The notes below the pieces were generated by a model. It worked only from the letters and a program-made list of their open reading frames with translations. It made no database searches and had not been told where the DNA came from. 64,000 nt of DNA from Ignavibacteriaceae bacterium (GTDB lineage: Bacteria; Bacteroidota; Ignavibacteria; Ignavibacteriales; Ignavibacteriaceae): positions 362,396 through 426,395 of the forward strand of contig JALNZG010000002.1 in NCBI GenBank assembly GCA_023229425.1, given 5' to 3'. The position numbers and the translations under genes are program-made. Positions 8,437-17,995 of this stretch are shown piece by piece (the first letter of the stretch is position 1; each line of letters opens with the position of its first letter).

Positions 8437-9096
8437 TTATTTCCAGATAAATCTTTCTACTAAAAACCGGAGTAGTGGTTTAATGGGAAATATTTTAGCC
8501 CGCCAAAGGCGGGTCTGATAAGCAACATACTCACCGCCGAAACGTGCAACTAATTTTTTTTCTTCGTACCGGGAACCAATATAAAAATATATGGTTGAAC
8601 ATAGGACGAACAGAAAAGAGAAAAGATCCATCGTAGGGCGAAAGAGAAGAAATAAGATTGAAAAAAGATAAATAGGATGACGGCTGAATTTATATGGTCC
8701 TTCAATTTGTAATGAAGATACTTCGTCAAGTTCTTCTTCTTTATATGTGCCGGCTTTCCAGCGCAATATTTGGCTGATGCCGAGAAATTCTTTTCCGTCG
8801 ACAAATTTTAGGGTCCACACTAATCCGAGCAAACTTACAATTTGAGGGATGAGAATTAGTAAATCGAAAGGAAAAGGAAGGTCGTACAGAATAACATCCG
8901 GCTTTGGTGAAAAAGTCCAAAAGAGATAAAACGTAAAAAGCGAAACCACATTGTAGGCAAGCCGGTAAAAAGGAAGAAACCGCGGAAAAGAAACTCGCAC
9001 AACCTCTTTAATTTTATTTGAAGCCAGCCACGAATGCGACCATCCGAAAGCTAAAAAAAGAAATAGAATAAGAAGAACATTTCCGAAAAGGATCAT
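8437..9096 (-). CDS. Membrane protein of the isoprenylcysteine methyltransferase-like family
   Basis: The 219-residue protein has about five or six membrane segments. Its C-terminal half carries the ICMT/phospholipid methyltransferase-like signature: RHPIYLFSILFLL near residue 140, then a glutamate pair (RYEEKKLVARFGGEYVAYQ) near residues 173-191. Family members methylate thiols or lipids using SAM at the membrane; the substrate here is unknown. The 19-bp palindrome at 8497-8515 is embedded in the coding sequence near the C-terminus. The gene appears monocistronic. Confidence 0.7.
   Translation of the reverse strand: MILFGNVLLILFLFLAFGWSHSWLASNKIKEVVRVSFPRFLPFYRLAYNVVSLFTFYLFWTFSPKPDVILYDLPFPFDLLILIPQIVSLLGLVWTLKFVDGKEFLGISQILRWKAGTYKEEELDEVSSLQIEGPYKFSRHPIYLFSILFLLFRPTMDLFSFLFVLCSTIYFYIGSRYEEKKLVARFGGEYVAYQTRLWRAKIFPIKPLLRFLVERFIWK
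8497..8515. repeat. 19-bp GC-rich palindromic element inside a gene (copy 1)
   Basis: AGCCCGCC-AAA-GGCGGGTC lies in frame within the ICMT-like gene and encodes TRLWRA on the minus strand. A 17/19 identical copy lies inside lpxD at 40947-40965, and a related core is at 41612-41627. Confidence 0.7.
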
Positions 9097-9202
9097 AGCG
9101 CAGTAAACCGCATGGTTGATGGCTGATTTTTAATGGATGATGGAATGACGCCAAAGCACCACAAATATCTTGATATAAAAAACAAAAACTTACATTCTAA
9201 TA

Positions 9203-10654
9203 TCATAATGTTTTACGCAGACGGGCAACCGGAAGCCGCAATTGTTCGCGGTATTTTGCAACGGTTCGACGCGCAATGTGTATTCCTTCTTCGTTTAGGA
9301 TATCGGCAATTTTATCATCGCTGAGTGGTGATTGTTTGTCTTCGGTTATAATTATTTCTTTGATGCGCTCTTTAATGTGTTTGTTTGAAACTTCTTCGCC
9401 AGAATCGGTTGCCAATCCTTCGCTGAAGAAATACTTCAGTTCGTGAACACCCTGCATACTCTGCACAAATTTTCCATTCACCACACGGCTGATGGTAGAA
9501 ATGTCCATCATTATTTCTTCGGCAATATCTTTATAGATCATCGGACGGAGGAATTTTGGACCTTTCTCGAAAAAGGCAACTTGCTTTTCCAGGATTGCCC
9601 GCATTACTTTCAACAATGTCTCGCGCCGTTGTTCAATACAGGCAATAAACCATTTCGCCGATTCAAATTTTTCGCGTAAAAATTTGTAGGTGTTTTTTTC
9701 CCGGTCAGAAATTTTCTTCTTCCCTTTGTTTGCATTAAGCATTTCAATGTACGCAGCATTAACGGTAACCGAAGGCATTGCGCGGTCGTTTAAAGTAATA
9801 ACATAATTGTTATCAACTTTCTCAAGGAGAAAATCAGGAGTGATTTGATTGAGTTCGGCAACTTCAAAGTTTCCTTCGCCCGGTTTTGGATTTAGCTTCT
9901 GGATTAAATCTAAAATTGCGCGCAGTGTTTCCGAACTGAGCGACATTTTTTGCATTGTAGAGTCGAATCTTTTTTGAACGAAATCATCAAAATGATTTTT
10001 TAGCATTTCTTCGGCGAGATAGGAATAGTAAGGATCAAAAGTACCGTACTGAAGCTGGATTAAGAGGCATTCCTGAAGGCTTCTGGAGGCAATCCCGATT
10101 GGATCTAGTACTTGAATTTCTTTCAATACATTTTCGGCATCTTCCAAAGTTAGTTTTACATGGTCAAACATTTCCAAATTGCTGACAATGGTATCCAGCC
10201 CTTGTTTAAGATAACCGTCTTGATCAAGATTTCCGATAATTTCTTCGCCAAGCAGTACAAGCGGCTCATCAAGATTAAGCAGGTAAAATTGATTGAGTAA
10301 ATACTCTTGCAGTGATTCTCGTTGTGGAGCAGTTGGTTGAAATTTTTCTAAATCAGCTTGTGAATTATTGTTATACGAAGGATCGTCAAGATAATCTTCG
10401 TCATTCATAAAATCTTCTACGCTGAATTCATCTTCTTCACTAAAGTCGGAATCTTCAATTTCTTCCCCGGCTTCATCCGGTTCTTTTTCTTCCTGTTTTA
10501 ATTCCAAATCTTCTTCAAGGATCGGATTAAGTTCAAGCTCGGTTTTTATCCGCTGTTCGAGCGCCATCGTATTTAGCTGCAACAGTTTTTGATATTGAAT
10601 TTGCTGTGGCGAAAGTTTCTGCTGCTGGGATAAGCGCTGTGAAAGTGAAAGCAT
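9203..10654 (-). CDS. rpoN: RNA polymerase sigma-54 factor
   Basis: The 483-residue protein has all RpoN parts. Region I is glutamine-rich at residues 1-50 and binds activator. An acidic region II covers about residues 50-110. The core-binding domain follows, and the C-terminus carries the RpoN box as ARRTVAKYREQL near residues 460-471, which reads the -24 element. It directs RNA polymerase to activator-dependent promoters. It lies three bases after the DUF3109 gene and probably shares its promoter. Confidence 0.96.
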   Translation of the reverse strand: MLSLSQRLSQQQKLSPQQIQYQKLLQLNTMALEQRIKTELELNPILEEDLELKQEEKEPDEAGEEIEDSDFSEEDEFSVEDFMNDEDYLDDPSYNNNSQADLEKFQPTAPQRESLQEYLLNQFYLLNLDEPLVLLGEEIIGNLDQDGYLKQGLDTIVSNLEMFDHVKLTLEDAENVLKEIQVLDPIGIASRSLQECLLIQLQYGTFDPYYSYLAEEMLKNHFDDFVQKRFDSTMQKMSLSSETLRAILDLIQKLNPKPGEGNFEVAELNQITPDFLLEKVDNNYVITLNDRAMPSVTVNAAYIEMLNANKGKKKISDREKNTYKFLREKFESAKWFIACIEQRRETLLKVMRAILEKQVAFFEKGPKFLRPMIYKDIAEEIMMDISTISRVVNGKFVQSMQGVHELKYFFSEGLATDSGEEVSNKHIKERIKEIIITEDKQSPLSDDKIADILNEEGIHIARRTVAKYREQLRLPVARLRKTL

Positions 10655-10656
10655 AA

Positions 10657-11226
10657 TTATTTTCCGGTTATTTCTTTTGCTTTTTTATACCATTGTTTAC
10701 TGTATTTGCGTTCTAAGCTGTTTTTACAAAATTCAAAAGCAGTTAGGTTTTCTTCTTTTCCTTTTTCGAGTGCGGGACTACATTCGGAAAATTTTTCAAA
10801 ACGAAGAATATCTCCACCGAATTCAGAAACCCGAATAGGGAAGAGATGACACGAGATCGGTTTTTGAAATGTGGTCTTTTTTTCGAAAAAAACTTTCTCC
10901 AGTGAGCATTTAGCAATTTTATCTTCAAAATAGACAAAAACGCACGCTTTATGATTTATGCTTCGAGTTAAAAGTTCACCATCCTTTTCTTCGTAAAACC
11001 CATTTTCTTCAATTTCTTCCCAATGATTTTCTGAAAGAATGTTTTTAACAAAAGGGAGGGCGTTAGCCATTTCTTTTATTTCATCTTCTTTAAGCGGCGC
11101 GCCAAAATCGCTCTCAAGAGTGCAGCACGCTCCTTTGCATCTGTCAAGATCGCAGGCAAAAGGAGTTTCCGCCACTTCTTTGCGGAGTAAAACGTCGTTT
11201 ATTGATATAAAATTGCTTTTAAACAT
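10657..11226 (-). CDS. DUF3109 family cysteine-rich protein
   Basis: The product has the DUF3109 pattern of conserved cysteines: CDLDRCKGACCTLESDFGAPL near residues 24-44, HKACVFVYFEDKIAKCSLE in the middle and SCHLFPIRV further on, suggesting a metal or iron-sulfur site. Function is unknown. I place the start at the ATG at 11226, because a strong promoter lies at 11243-11273 and would exclude the longer frame. It precedes rpoN with a 2-base gap. Confidence 0.78.
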   Translation of the reverse strand: MFKSNFISINDVLLRKEVAETPFACDLDRCKGACCTLESDFGAPLKEDEIKEMANALPFVKNILSENHWEEIEENGFYEEKDGELLTRSINHKACVFVYFEDKIAKCSLEKVFFEKKTTFQKPISCHLFPIRVSEFGGDILRFEKFSECSPALEKGKEENLTAFEFCKNSLERKYSKQWYKKAKEITGK

Positions 11227-11242
11227 TGGAATAATTTTTGTG

Positions 11243-11273
11243 CAAAGATAAGAATTTCTTGAGGAATTGTAAA
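11243..11273 (-). promoter_or_regulatory. Promoter of the DUF3109-rpoN operon
   Basis: On the minus strand TTTACA (complement of 11268-11273) is followed after 17 bp by TATCTTTG (complement of 11243-11250), which matches TAnnTTTG. The predicted start of transcription is about 10 bp before the ATG at 11226, so the leader is very short. Confidence 0.6.
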
Positions 11274-11297
11274 TCTTTTTGAAAAACAAAATGGCTG

Positions 11298-11313
11298 TCC
11301 CGACTTGTCGGGA
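11298..11313. repeat. TCCCGAC palindrome
   Basis: TCCCGAC-TT-GTCGGGA is a perfect inverted repeat with 7-bp arms in the gap between the divergent DUF3109 and SDR genes. It is followed by A-rich DNA rather than a T-run, so it looks more like a dispersed palindrome than a terminator. Confidence 0.5.
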
Positions 11314-11378
11314 TTAAAAAGTTCTGCGATTCAAAAAAATTAAGTAAATTTCAAAAGATAAATTAGGAAACTTGAACA

Positions 11379-12155
11379 ATGAAATTAACAGGAAAAAATG
11401 TCGTTATTACAGGAGCTTCAAGCGGTATCGGAAAAAACCTTGCTCTTCAATTAGCAAAAGAAGGATGCAGTGTAGCGCTGCTTGCCCGCAGAATTGAAGA
11501 ATTGGAAATAGTTGCGCATGAAGTTTCGAAGTATAATGTGATTGTAAAAATTTATAAATGCGATGTTTCAAATAAGGATGAAGTAGAAAAAGTTTTTTTA
11601 AGTATAAAAAAATTTTTCGGTTCAATTGATATCGTTGTGCTAAATGCGGGCGTCAGTTTCAGAACGGATGTGAGAAAAGATGAATCTGCAAAAGCCGTGC
11701 AAACGTTCGCCATAAATGTACTGGGGATGATCTACTGCGCCGGACAAGTGGTTCCCGATTTTATTCAAGCAAAAAAAGGAATGATCGTAGGTGTTTCTTC
11801 GCTTGCGGAAAGCCGCGGTTTCCCGCGCAGCGGATTTTATTGCGCCAGCAAAGCCGCAGCTTCACTCTATCTTGAAAGTCTTCGGGTTGAATTGAAAAAA
11901 CATAAGATAAAAGTTCTAACCGTTAAACCCGGCTTTGTAAAAACTCCGATGACTGACAAAAATGAATTTGACATGCCGTTCATTATTCCTGTTGAAAAAG
12001 CCGCGCAGATAATCATCGAGGGAATTAAGAAAGAGAAAAACATTATTCAATTTACATGCGGAGCGGTGTTAGGAGCAAAGATTTTGAAAGCGCTGCCGAA
12101 TTGGTTGTTTGATTTTATCTCGCAAAACCAGCTAAAAAAACCTTTGAAAAAATGA
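11379..12155 (+). CDS. Short-chain dehydrogenase/reductase
   Basis: This 258-residue SDR has the NAD(P)-binding motif GASSGIG at residues 12-18, NAG near residue 91, the catalytic serine in VSSLAE and the YCASK Tyr-x3-Lys pair near residues 167-171. The substrate is unknown; the fold is that of the classical SDR family. The ATG follows TAGGAA. The last four bases overlap the start of the large lamin-tail gene. Confidence 0.85.
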   Translation: MKLTGKNVVITGASSGIGKNLALQLAKEGCSVALLARRIEELEIVAHEVSKYNVIVKIYKCDVSNKDEVEKVFLSIKKFFGSIDIVVLNAGVSFRTDVRKDESAKAVQTFAINVLGMIYCAGQVVPDFIQAKKGMIVGVSSLAESRGFPRSGFYCASKAAASLYLESLRVELKKHKIKVLTVKPGFVKTPMTDKNEFDMPFIIPVEKAAQIIIEGIKKEKNIIQFTCGAVLGAKILKALPNWLFDFISQNQLKKPLKK

Positions 12156-15100
12156 AAAATATTTTTGCGATCCCCTGTTTACTCTTTTGCTTTATTGTTT
12201 TTTCTGAAGCAGGGAAAGCGCAAAATGATTCGTTGGTTACTTTTTCCGAAGCAATGTTTAATCCGGCTTCCGGGAACAATGAGTTTATTGAATTATATAA
12301 TACAAGTGAAACTGATTCGATAGACCTTGCAAACTTTAAAATAAAATATTACACCTCAAATCCGGATGTAATTATTTCAACCGGATTTGGAACAAAACTT
12401 CCTCCTAAGGGTTTTGCTGTTATCTTTGAAGGAGATTATGATCTTTCACTCGGCATTTATGTAACTCTTGTTCCCTCCTCAGCATTAATTTTAAAGATCG
12501 CAGACAATTCTTTCGGTACTTCGGGGATGGCAAACACAACCGACCGCGAACTAAAACTGATTTCATCTGCCGGAGACACACTTGGAACGTATCTTTATTC
12601 TGCCAACAACGGAACCGGAATTTCAGATGAAAAGAAAATTATAAATAAAGACAATTCATCTGCCAACTGGGGAAATGCACTCCAATCAAACGGAACACCG
12701 GGATTTAAGAATTCTGTTTCTCCATTATCAATTGATCTAGCGGTTTCTTCTATTTCAATTTTACCTTCTATTCTTTTTGTTGATAGTAATATTGAGATCA
12801 ATGCCGTTCTGAAAAATTTGGGAGTTTCACCTGTTCAAAATTTTACCGCGGAAATTTATTTGGATACAAATAAAAATTCTTCAGGTGAATTAGCGGAAAA
12901 AATATTTGAACAAACGCTGTCGCTTAATTCAAATGACTCAACTACTATCTCATGTCAGCTTCAAAATTTAGTTGATGGGAATTATCAGGTTCTGGTTTCA
13001 ATAAAATTATTGCTTGATGAAAATCCAACCAACAACACAAAGATTGCAACTTTTACAGTCTATCCCAAACCGAATTCTTTTAATGATTTAGTGATCAATG
13101 AAATAATGTATGCACCGAATACAGGTGAACCGGAATGGATTGAACTGTTCAACCGTTCCGATGAGCCAAAGAATTTGAAGAAATGGAAAATTTTCGATAA
13201 CGCAACGTTGGTTGTTATTAGTAACGCTGATGTTTTTATTCCGGCAAAGTCGTTCATTGTTTTGAGTAAAGATTCAACAATTCTAAATCATTATAACATT
13301 ACATCGCCCATCGCAGCACTTAGTTTACCCGCATTAAACAACACTGATGATGCGGTTGTACTGAAAGATTCACTTAACGTGTTGATCGATAGTCTTTACT
13401 ATTTTTCATCGTGGGGCGGCAGTAACGGAAGATCGCTTGAAAGGATTGATGTGAACCAACCGGCGGTTAATCAATCAAACTGGAAAACTTCAACTGGAAT
13501 TTTTAAAGCAACACCCGGAAAAACAAATTCCGTTACACAAAAAGATTTTGACGGAACGATTACCGATATTATATTTTCTCCCCAACATCCAATTGCAGGA
13601 GATAACATTTCTTTTTCCGCTCAAGCGAAAAATATCGGGAAGAGCGATCTCTCGTTTCATCTTCAACTTTATCTTGATGAAAATCTTGATTCAATTCCGG
13701 ATGCAGGTGCAATTTCTTCGGATTCGTTTATACTCCATCCCCTTGACTCTCTTTCCATTCCCTTCAGTTATGTTTATGAGAAGTTTAAAGGAACAAAAGG
13801 GTTTTTTGTAAAAGGAATTTTTACGCAAGATGAAGACACAACAAATAATTCTTATTACAAAATTCTTTCTGCCGGTTTTCCGCAAGGGAGCATTTTAATT
13901 AACGAGGTGATGTTCACTCCCGCAAACAGCGAGCCGGAATGGATTGAGGTTTTTAACGTATCGAACGATACGATCAATTTAAAAGATTGGACGATTAATG
14001 ACGTTTACACAACTCCGGCTTATGGAAAAGTTTCAGGAGATTTTATTTTACTTCCGCAAACTTTTGGAGTTCTTGCAAAAGATTCATCAATCATTAATTA
14101 TCACCGGACTATTCCCTCTAAAATTGCCAAATTAAATTTGCCGGTTTTAAATAATGATGCAGATGGTGTTGTGTTAAAAGATAACCGCGCGGTTGTAATG
14201 GATTCTGTTCTTTACAACAGCAATTGGGGCGGCTCAAACGGATATTCACTTGAAAGAAAATTATTAACGGTTCCGGCAACAATGCAGGATAATTGGGGAA
14301 GTTCGTTGGATATCGAGCAAAGCACACCGGGAAGAATTAATAGTCAAACTCCGAAGAACTACGATTTAACCATTTCAAATCTCGCTACTGATCAACCTTC
14401 TTTTGGTGAAAACGAGAACTTCCCAATTTACGCTCTTGTAAAAAACATCGGAACAAAAGCTGTTGATAATTTCTCGGTTCGATTTTTTGTTGATACAGAT
14501 TCAAACCAGATAGCTGAAAAGTTGTTCGATACACAAACGGTAACCGCGCAATTACAAAGCGGTGATTCGTTAAAAGTTATTGCCGGAGTAGCCGGTGCAA
14601 TTTCCAAACGAACGTTGTTTGCAGCAAAAATTATTTTTGAAGTTGATGCGGATTCATTAAACAATTATGTTGAAAAATATTTTGAACCTGGCTATCGCAC
14701 GCAATCAATAGTTATAAATGAAGTGATGTACAACCCGAACGACAACGCTCCCGAATGGATTGAGCTTTTAGCCAAAGACTCGCTCAACTTAAAAAATTGG
14801 TCAATTACCGATTCACTTTCCACTCCGGTAAAAGTAAAAATTACGTACAACGATTTTTATCTTTTTCCGAATGAGATTATCGTGCTCGCTAAAGATTCGT
14901 CTTCTTTTTTTGCAACATATCAGCCGTCGGCGAACATAAAATATATTACAGTTAATCTCCCTTCGCTTAGCAACACGGAAGATGGAATTCACATTTATGA
15001 TTTTCGCGATGCGCTGATCGATAGAATGCATTACAAATCTTCCTGGGCAGGTAAAAAAGGTTTTTCAATTGAACACATTAGCGGTGCAAATGATAGTCTG

Positions 15101-16006
15101 AGCTGGATTACTTCGCTTGCAGTAAACGGAAATTCTGCCGGAGGAGAAAATCTTCTTCCAAATCAAAACGTCAATCGAGATGCAATTGTTGTGAACGAAA
15201 TTATGTTTGATCCCGATACCGACAACAGTGAGTTCATTGAGTTTCAAAATATCTCGAGCGATTCAATAAACATCGGGGGATGGCGCATAGAAGATGAGAA
15301 AGGAAATTTTTATAAACTTTCTGAAACGGGATTTGTTATTTCACCAAACGAGTTTTACATTCTTTCGGCAGATTCAATCATACTAAAAAAATACCCCGAG
15401 CTGCTTGCATTTTCGAACATTTCAATTGCAAATGAATCCTCACTCGGCTTTACAAACACCGGCGAACTAATTCAGCTTAAAAATATTTTCGGCAGCAGTA
15501 TTGATTCAATTATTTATTCAGATAAATGGCACAACAAAAATATTGTTAATACTAACAACAGATCAATTGAAAGAATAAACCCAAACATTGACGGCAACTT
15601 GAGCAGCAATTGGAGCACTTCTGTTGCGGTTAGCGGCGCAACTCCCGGAAAACAAAACAGCATTTTTACAACCAACACAAACACTGTCTCAAACATTTCC
15701 GTTTTGCCGAATCCGTTTTCTCCCGACAACGATGGTTTTGAAGATTTTACTATTATTAATTACAATTTGTCTCAAGCAATTTCTCAAACGCGAATAAAAA
15801 TATTTGATTCGAAAGGAAGATTAATAAGAACGCTTAATAATAATCAAGCTAGTGGACAATTAGGATCGGTTGTGTTTAATGGACTGGATGATGACGGCAA
15901 CCCGCTTCGCATCGGAATTTATATTGTTTATCTTGAAGCAACGAATGAAGCCTCTGCGGTTATTGATAAACTGAAAACGGTAGTTGTGGTTGCAAGAAAA
16001 TTGTAA
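12152..16006 (+). CDS. Large exported protein with five lamin-tail domains and a FlgD-like C-terminus
   Basis: The 1284-residue product starts with a signal peptide ending near AGKA (residue 24). Five lamin-tail (LTD) domains begin at about residues 28, 313, 580, 852 and 1011, each marked by a phrase like V-I-N-E-I-M-Y-x-P plus E-W-I-E-L. CARDB-like beta domains sit between them (for example D-L-A-V-S-S-I near 195). The C-terminus from about residue 1184 (LPNPFSPDNDG) is a FlgD-Ig-like fold typical of type IX-secreted proteins. The protein is probably a surface scaffold or adhesin. It is translationally coupled to the SDR gene (ATGA). Confidence 0.82.
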   Translation: MKNIFAIPCLLFCFIVFSEAGKAQNDSLVTFSEAMFNPASGNNEFIELYNTSETDSIDLANFKIKYYTSNPDVIISTGFGTKLPPKGFAVIFEGDYDLSLGIYVTLVPSSALILKIADNSFGTSGMANTTDRELKLISSAGDTLGTYLYSANNGTGISDEKKIINKDNSSANWGNALQSNGTPGFKNSVSPLSIDLAVSSISILPSILFVDSNIEINAVLKNLGVSPVQNFTAEIYLDTNKNSSGELAEKIFEQTLSLNSNDSTTISCQLQNLVDGNYQVLVSIKLLLDENPTNNTKIATFTVYPKPNSFNDLVINEIMYAPNTGEPEWIELFNRSDEPKNLKKWKIFDNATLVVISNADVFIPAKSFIVLSKDSTILNHYNITSPIAALSLPALNNTDDAVVLKDSLNVLIDSLYYFSSWGGSNGRSLERIDVNQPAVNQSNWKTSTGIFKATPGKTNSVTQKDFDGTITDIIFSPQHPIAGDNISFSAQAKNIGKSDLSFHLQLYLDENLDSIPDAGAISSDSFILHPLDSLSIPFSYVYEKFKGTKGFFVKGIFTQDEDTTNNSYYKILSAGFPQGSILINEVMFTPANSEPEWIEVFNVSNDTINLKDWTINDVYTTPAYGKVSGDFILLPQTFGVLAKDSSIINYHRTIPSKIAKLNLPVLNNDADGVVLKDNRAVVMDSVLYNSNWGGSNGYSLERKLLTVPATMQDNWGSSLDIEQSTPGRINSQTPKNYDLTISNLATDQPSFGENENFPIYALVKNIGTKAVDNFSVRFFVDTDSNQIAEKLFDTQTVTAQLQSGDSLKVIAGVAGAISKRTLFAAKIIFEVDADSLNNYVEKYFEPGYRTQSIVINEVMYNPNDNAPEWIELLAKDSLNLKNWSITDSLSTPVKVKITYNDFYLFPNEIIVLAKDSSSFFATYQPSANIKYITVNLPSLSNTEDGIHIYDFRDALIDRMHYKSSWAGKKGFSIEHISGANDSLSWITSLAVNGNSAGGENLLPNQNVNRDAIVVNEIMFDPDTDNSEFIEFQNISSDSINIGGWRIEDEKGNFYKLSETGFVISPNEFYILSADSIILKKYPELLAFSNISIANESSLGFTNTGELIQLKNIFGSSIDSIIYSDKWHNKNIVNTNNRSIERINPNIDGNLSSNWSTSVAVSGATPGKQNSIFTTNTNTVSNISVLPNPFSPDNDGFEDFTIINYNLSQAISQTRIKIFDSKGRLIRTLNNNQASGQLGSVVFNGLDDDGNPLRIGIYIVYLEATNEASAVIDKLKTVVVVARKL

Positions 16007-16050
16007 AATGAAATCTGATTGACAGATTTTAGAAAGCAGCATAAAATAAA

Positions 16051-16428
16051 ATGACAGAAATAAAATATTTTACCCCGAAAGAAGCAGTAAAAACTCTTCC
16101 ACTAGTTAAAAAAATAGTTGAAGATATTATTCGCGAAGGGAAAGAAATACAATTTCTTATTGATGAAGTTGGCGGCGATGTTCAATTGAACCCTGATATT
16201 CCCGAACGCTTGAAAACTATGCAAGTATACTTAAAAGAACTGCAGGACGTAGGATGTTATTATAAAGATTGGGATTTTTCTATCGGTTTGGTTGATTTTC
16301 CTTCCGTGATTGACGGGAAAGAAGTTTTTCTCTGCTGGCGCAGCGATGAAAAGTTCATTCGCTTTTATCACGATGCGATAAGCGGTTTTGCCGGAAGAAA
16401 AGCTATTCCCGAAGAATATTTTTTATAG
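16051..16428 (+). CDS. DUF2203 family protein
   Basis: The 125-residue protein matches the DUF2203 pattern: an N-terminal YFTPKEAVKTLPLVKKIVEDI helix, and C-terminal signatures KDWDFSIGLVDFPS and VFLCWRSDEKFIRFYHD. The family is widespread and uncharacterised. It lies between the exoprotein and a HAD gene on the same strand. Confidence 0.78.
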   Translation: MTEIKYFTPKEAVKTLPLVKKIVEDIIREGKEIQFLIDEVGGDVQLNPDIPERLKTMQVYLKELQDVGCYYKDWDFSIGLVDFPSVIDGKEVFLCWRSDEKFIRFYHDAISGFAGRKAIPEEYFL

Positions 16429-16478
16429 AAGAAACCAAAAAAACTGCAATTGCAATTACAAATGAATAAATTTTGTTG

Positions 16479-17120
16479 ATGAAAAACTTACAACTCTTCG
16501 TTTTTGATTTAGATGGAACGTTAACCGAATCTTCCGAAACCATTTACCGGGCAACAATAAAAACGTTTGAACATTTCGGGCGAAAGGTTCATCTTCCTAA
16601 AGTAGAATTGGATAAACGTATCGGCGAACATTTTCAGACCATATTTGATGCAATGCAAATTCGTGTTAATGATATTGAGGAATTTATTAATGTGTACAAA
16701 ACTATTTATTTTGATTTTATAAACACAACAAAAGTTTATCCGGACGTAGAGGAAACTCTTTCAACATTGAAAAAAGACGGAAAGAAAATAGCACTGCTCA
16801 CCACTAAATCGCAAGATCAAGCTCAAAACATTCTCCATCATTTTAAATTGGATAGATATTTTGATGAAATAATGGGACGACGAAATGGAATTGAAGTTAA
16901 ACCTTCCCCGGAACCGCTGATATTTATCTGCAACTCACTCTCAGTTTTGCCTGAAGAAACAATAATGATAGGAGATTCTGAATTAGATGTGCAGTGCGGA
17001 AAAAATGCCGGCGCTAAAACATGCGCGGTAACATGGGGTTACAGGCTAGAATTCCTTTTAGAAAAAGAAAAACCGGATTATCTTGTAAAAAACATTTTAG
17101 AACTTTTATCCATAACTTAA
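16479..17120 (+). CDS. HAD hydrolase, phosphoglycolate phosphatase family
   Basis: The HAD motifs are complete: FDLDGTLTES near residue 9, TTKSQ in the middle, and GDSELDVQCGKNAG near residue 164. It resembles Gph/PpaX-type phosphatases, which remove phosphate from 2-phosphoglycolate or pyrophosphate. I use the ATG at 16479; two upstream in-frame TTG codons would add only two residues. It ends ten bases before the potassium channel gene. Confidence 0.82.
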   Translation: MKNLQLFVFDLDGTLTESSETIYRATIKTFEHFGRKVHLPKVELDKRIGEHFQTIFDAMQIRVNDIEEFINVYKTIYFDFINTTKVYPDVEETLSTLKKDGKKIALLTTKSQDQAQNILHHFKLDRYFDEIMGRRNGIEVKPSPEPLIFICNSLSVLPEETIMIGDSELDVQCGKNAGAKTCAVTWGYRLEFLLEKEKPDYLVKNILELLSIT

Positions 17121-17129
17121 ACGAACACT

Positions 17130-17888
17130 ATGAAATCTAGAATTTATTTCTTAACCCTTTTATTAATTGTTAGTTTTGCCATTAATACAACCATCTTCTA
17201 TTTTGCCGAGGTGGGTCCAAACCCGAACGTAAAATCATTTTTTGATGTCGTTTGGTGGTGGATGGTAAGCTCTACTACGGTTGGCTACGGCGATGTCTAT
17301 CCGATAACAACAATCGGAAGAATCTCCGCAATTGTATCTATTATTGTCGGCGTATTTTTTTATACGAACATTATTACAATTATTGCCGAATCAGTACATC
17401 AAACGTTTGAAAAACATATCAGAGGCTTAGCTCAAGTTACCTGCAAAAATCATATCGTTATTTGTGAATACACCGCTTTTGCCGATGAGTTGATCCAGGA
17501 AATTCAGAATTACGAAAAGTTTGCCGGAAAAGAAATGGTTATTGTTACCGATTTGGTTGAAACCAATCCTTACCCCGAACACTTTTTTGTAAGAGGAGTC
17601 CCGATCAATCCGCTCAACCTAAAAAAGGCAAATATTAAGTATGCCGATTTTATTTTTGTTTTTTCCAACATCCGTTTTAAAGACCCCGATGTAAAAACAC
17701 TTCATCTTCTCTCGCGCATAAAGAAGCTGAACCAGCACGCAAAAATTTATATTGAAATGGAAAATCCACAGGATGAATTAGTGCAGTATTTGGATCCTTC
17801 CGTTACGTTAATTGAAAGCAGAAGAATGCTTGAAGATTTATTAAAGTTTAAAGCAATTAAATTCGATGAGTTGTTCACGAAAAGTTAA
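17130..17888 (+). CDS. Two-TM potassium channel with RCK domain
   Basis: The protein has one TM segment at residues 5-26, a pore loop with the K+ selectivity filter TVGYGD at residues 50-55, and a second TM at about 63-88. A cytoplasmic TrkA-N-like (RCK) domain then starts at about residue 106 (HIVICEY). This is the MthK-like layout, in which ligand binding to RCK opens the pore. The usual GxGxxG in the RCK is not clear, so the ligand may differ. The C-terminal RCK_C domain is missing. Confidence 0.83.
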   Translation: MKSRIYFLTLLLIVSFAINTTIFYFAEVGPNPNVKSFFDVVWWWMVSSTTVGYGDVYPITTIGRISAIVSIIVGVFFYTNIITIIAESVHQTFEKHIRGLAQVTCKNHIVICEYTAFADELIQEIQNYEKFAGKEMVIVTDLVETNPYPEHFFVRGVPINPLNLKKANIKYADFIFVFSNIRFKDPDVKTLHLLSRIKKLNQHAKIYIEMENPQDELVQYLDPSVTLIESRRMLEDLLKFKAIKFDELFTKS

Positions 17889-17910
17889 ATGAAAATGGGA
17901 TGCAGATTTG

Positions 17911-17957
17911 TTAAGATCAATTATGATTTTTTAAGATAATCTTAATTGATCTTAACG
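17911..17957. terminator. Inverted repeat between convergent genes
   Basis: GTTAAGATCAATTA (17911-17924) and its exact complement (17944-17957) form a perfect 14-bp stem with a 19-base loop. It lies between the channel gene and the M16 operon, which converge, so a bidirectional terminator is likely. There is no long T-run. Confidence 0.55.
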
Positions 17958-17995
17958 AAATCTCAACAAAGCCGCGTCCTATTGTTTTAAAGACC

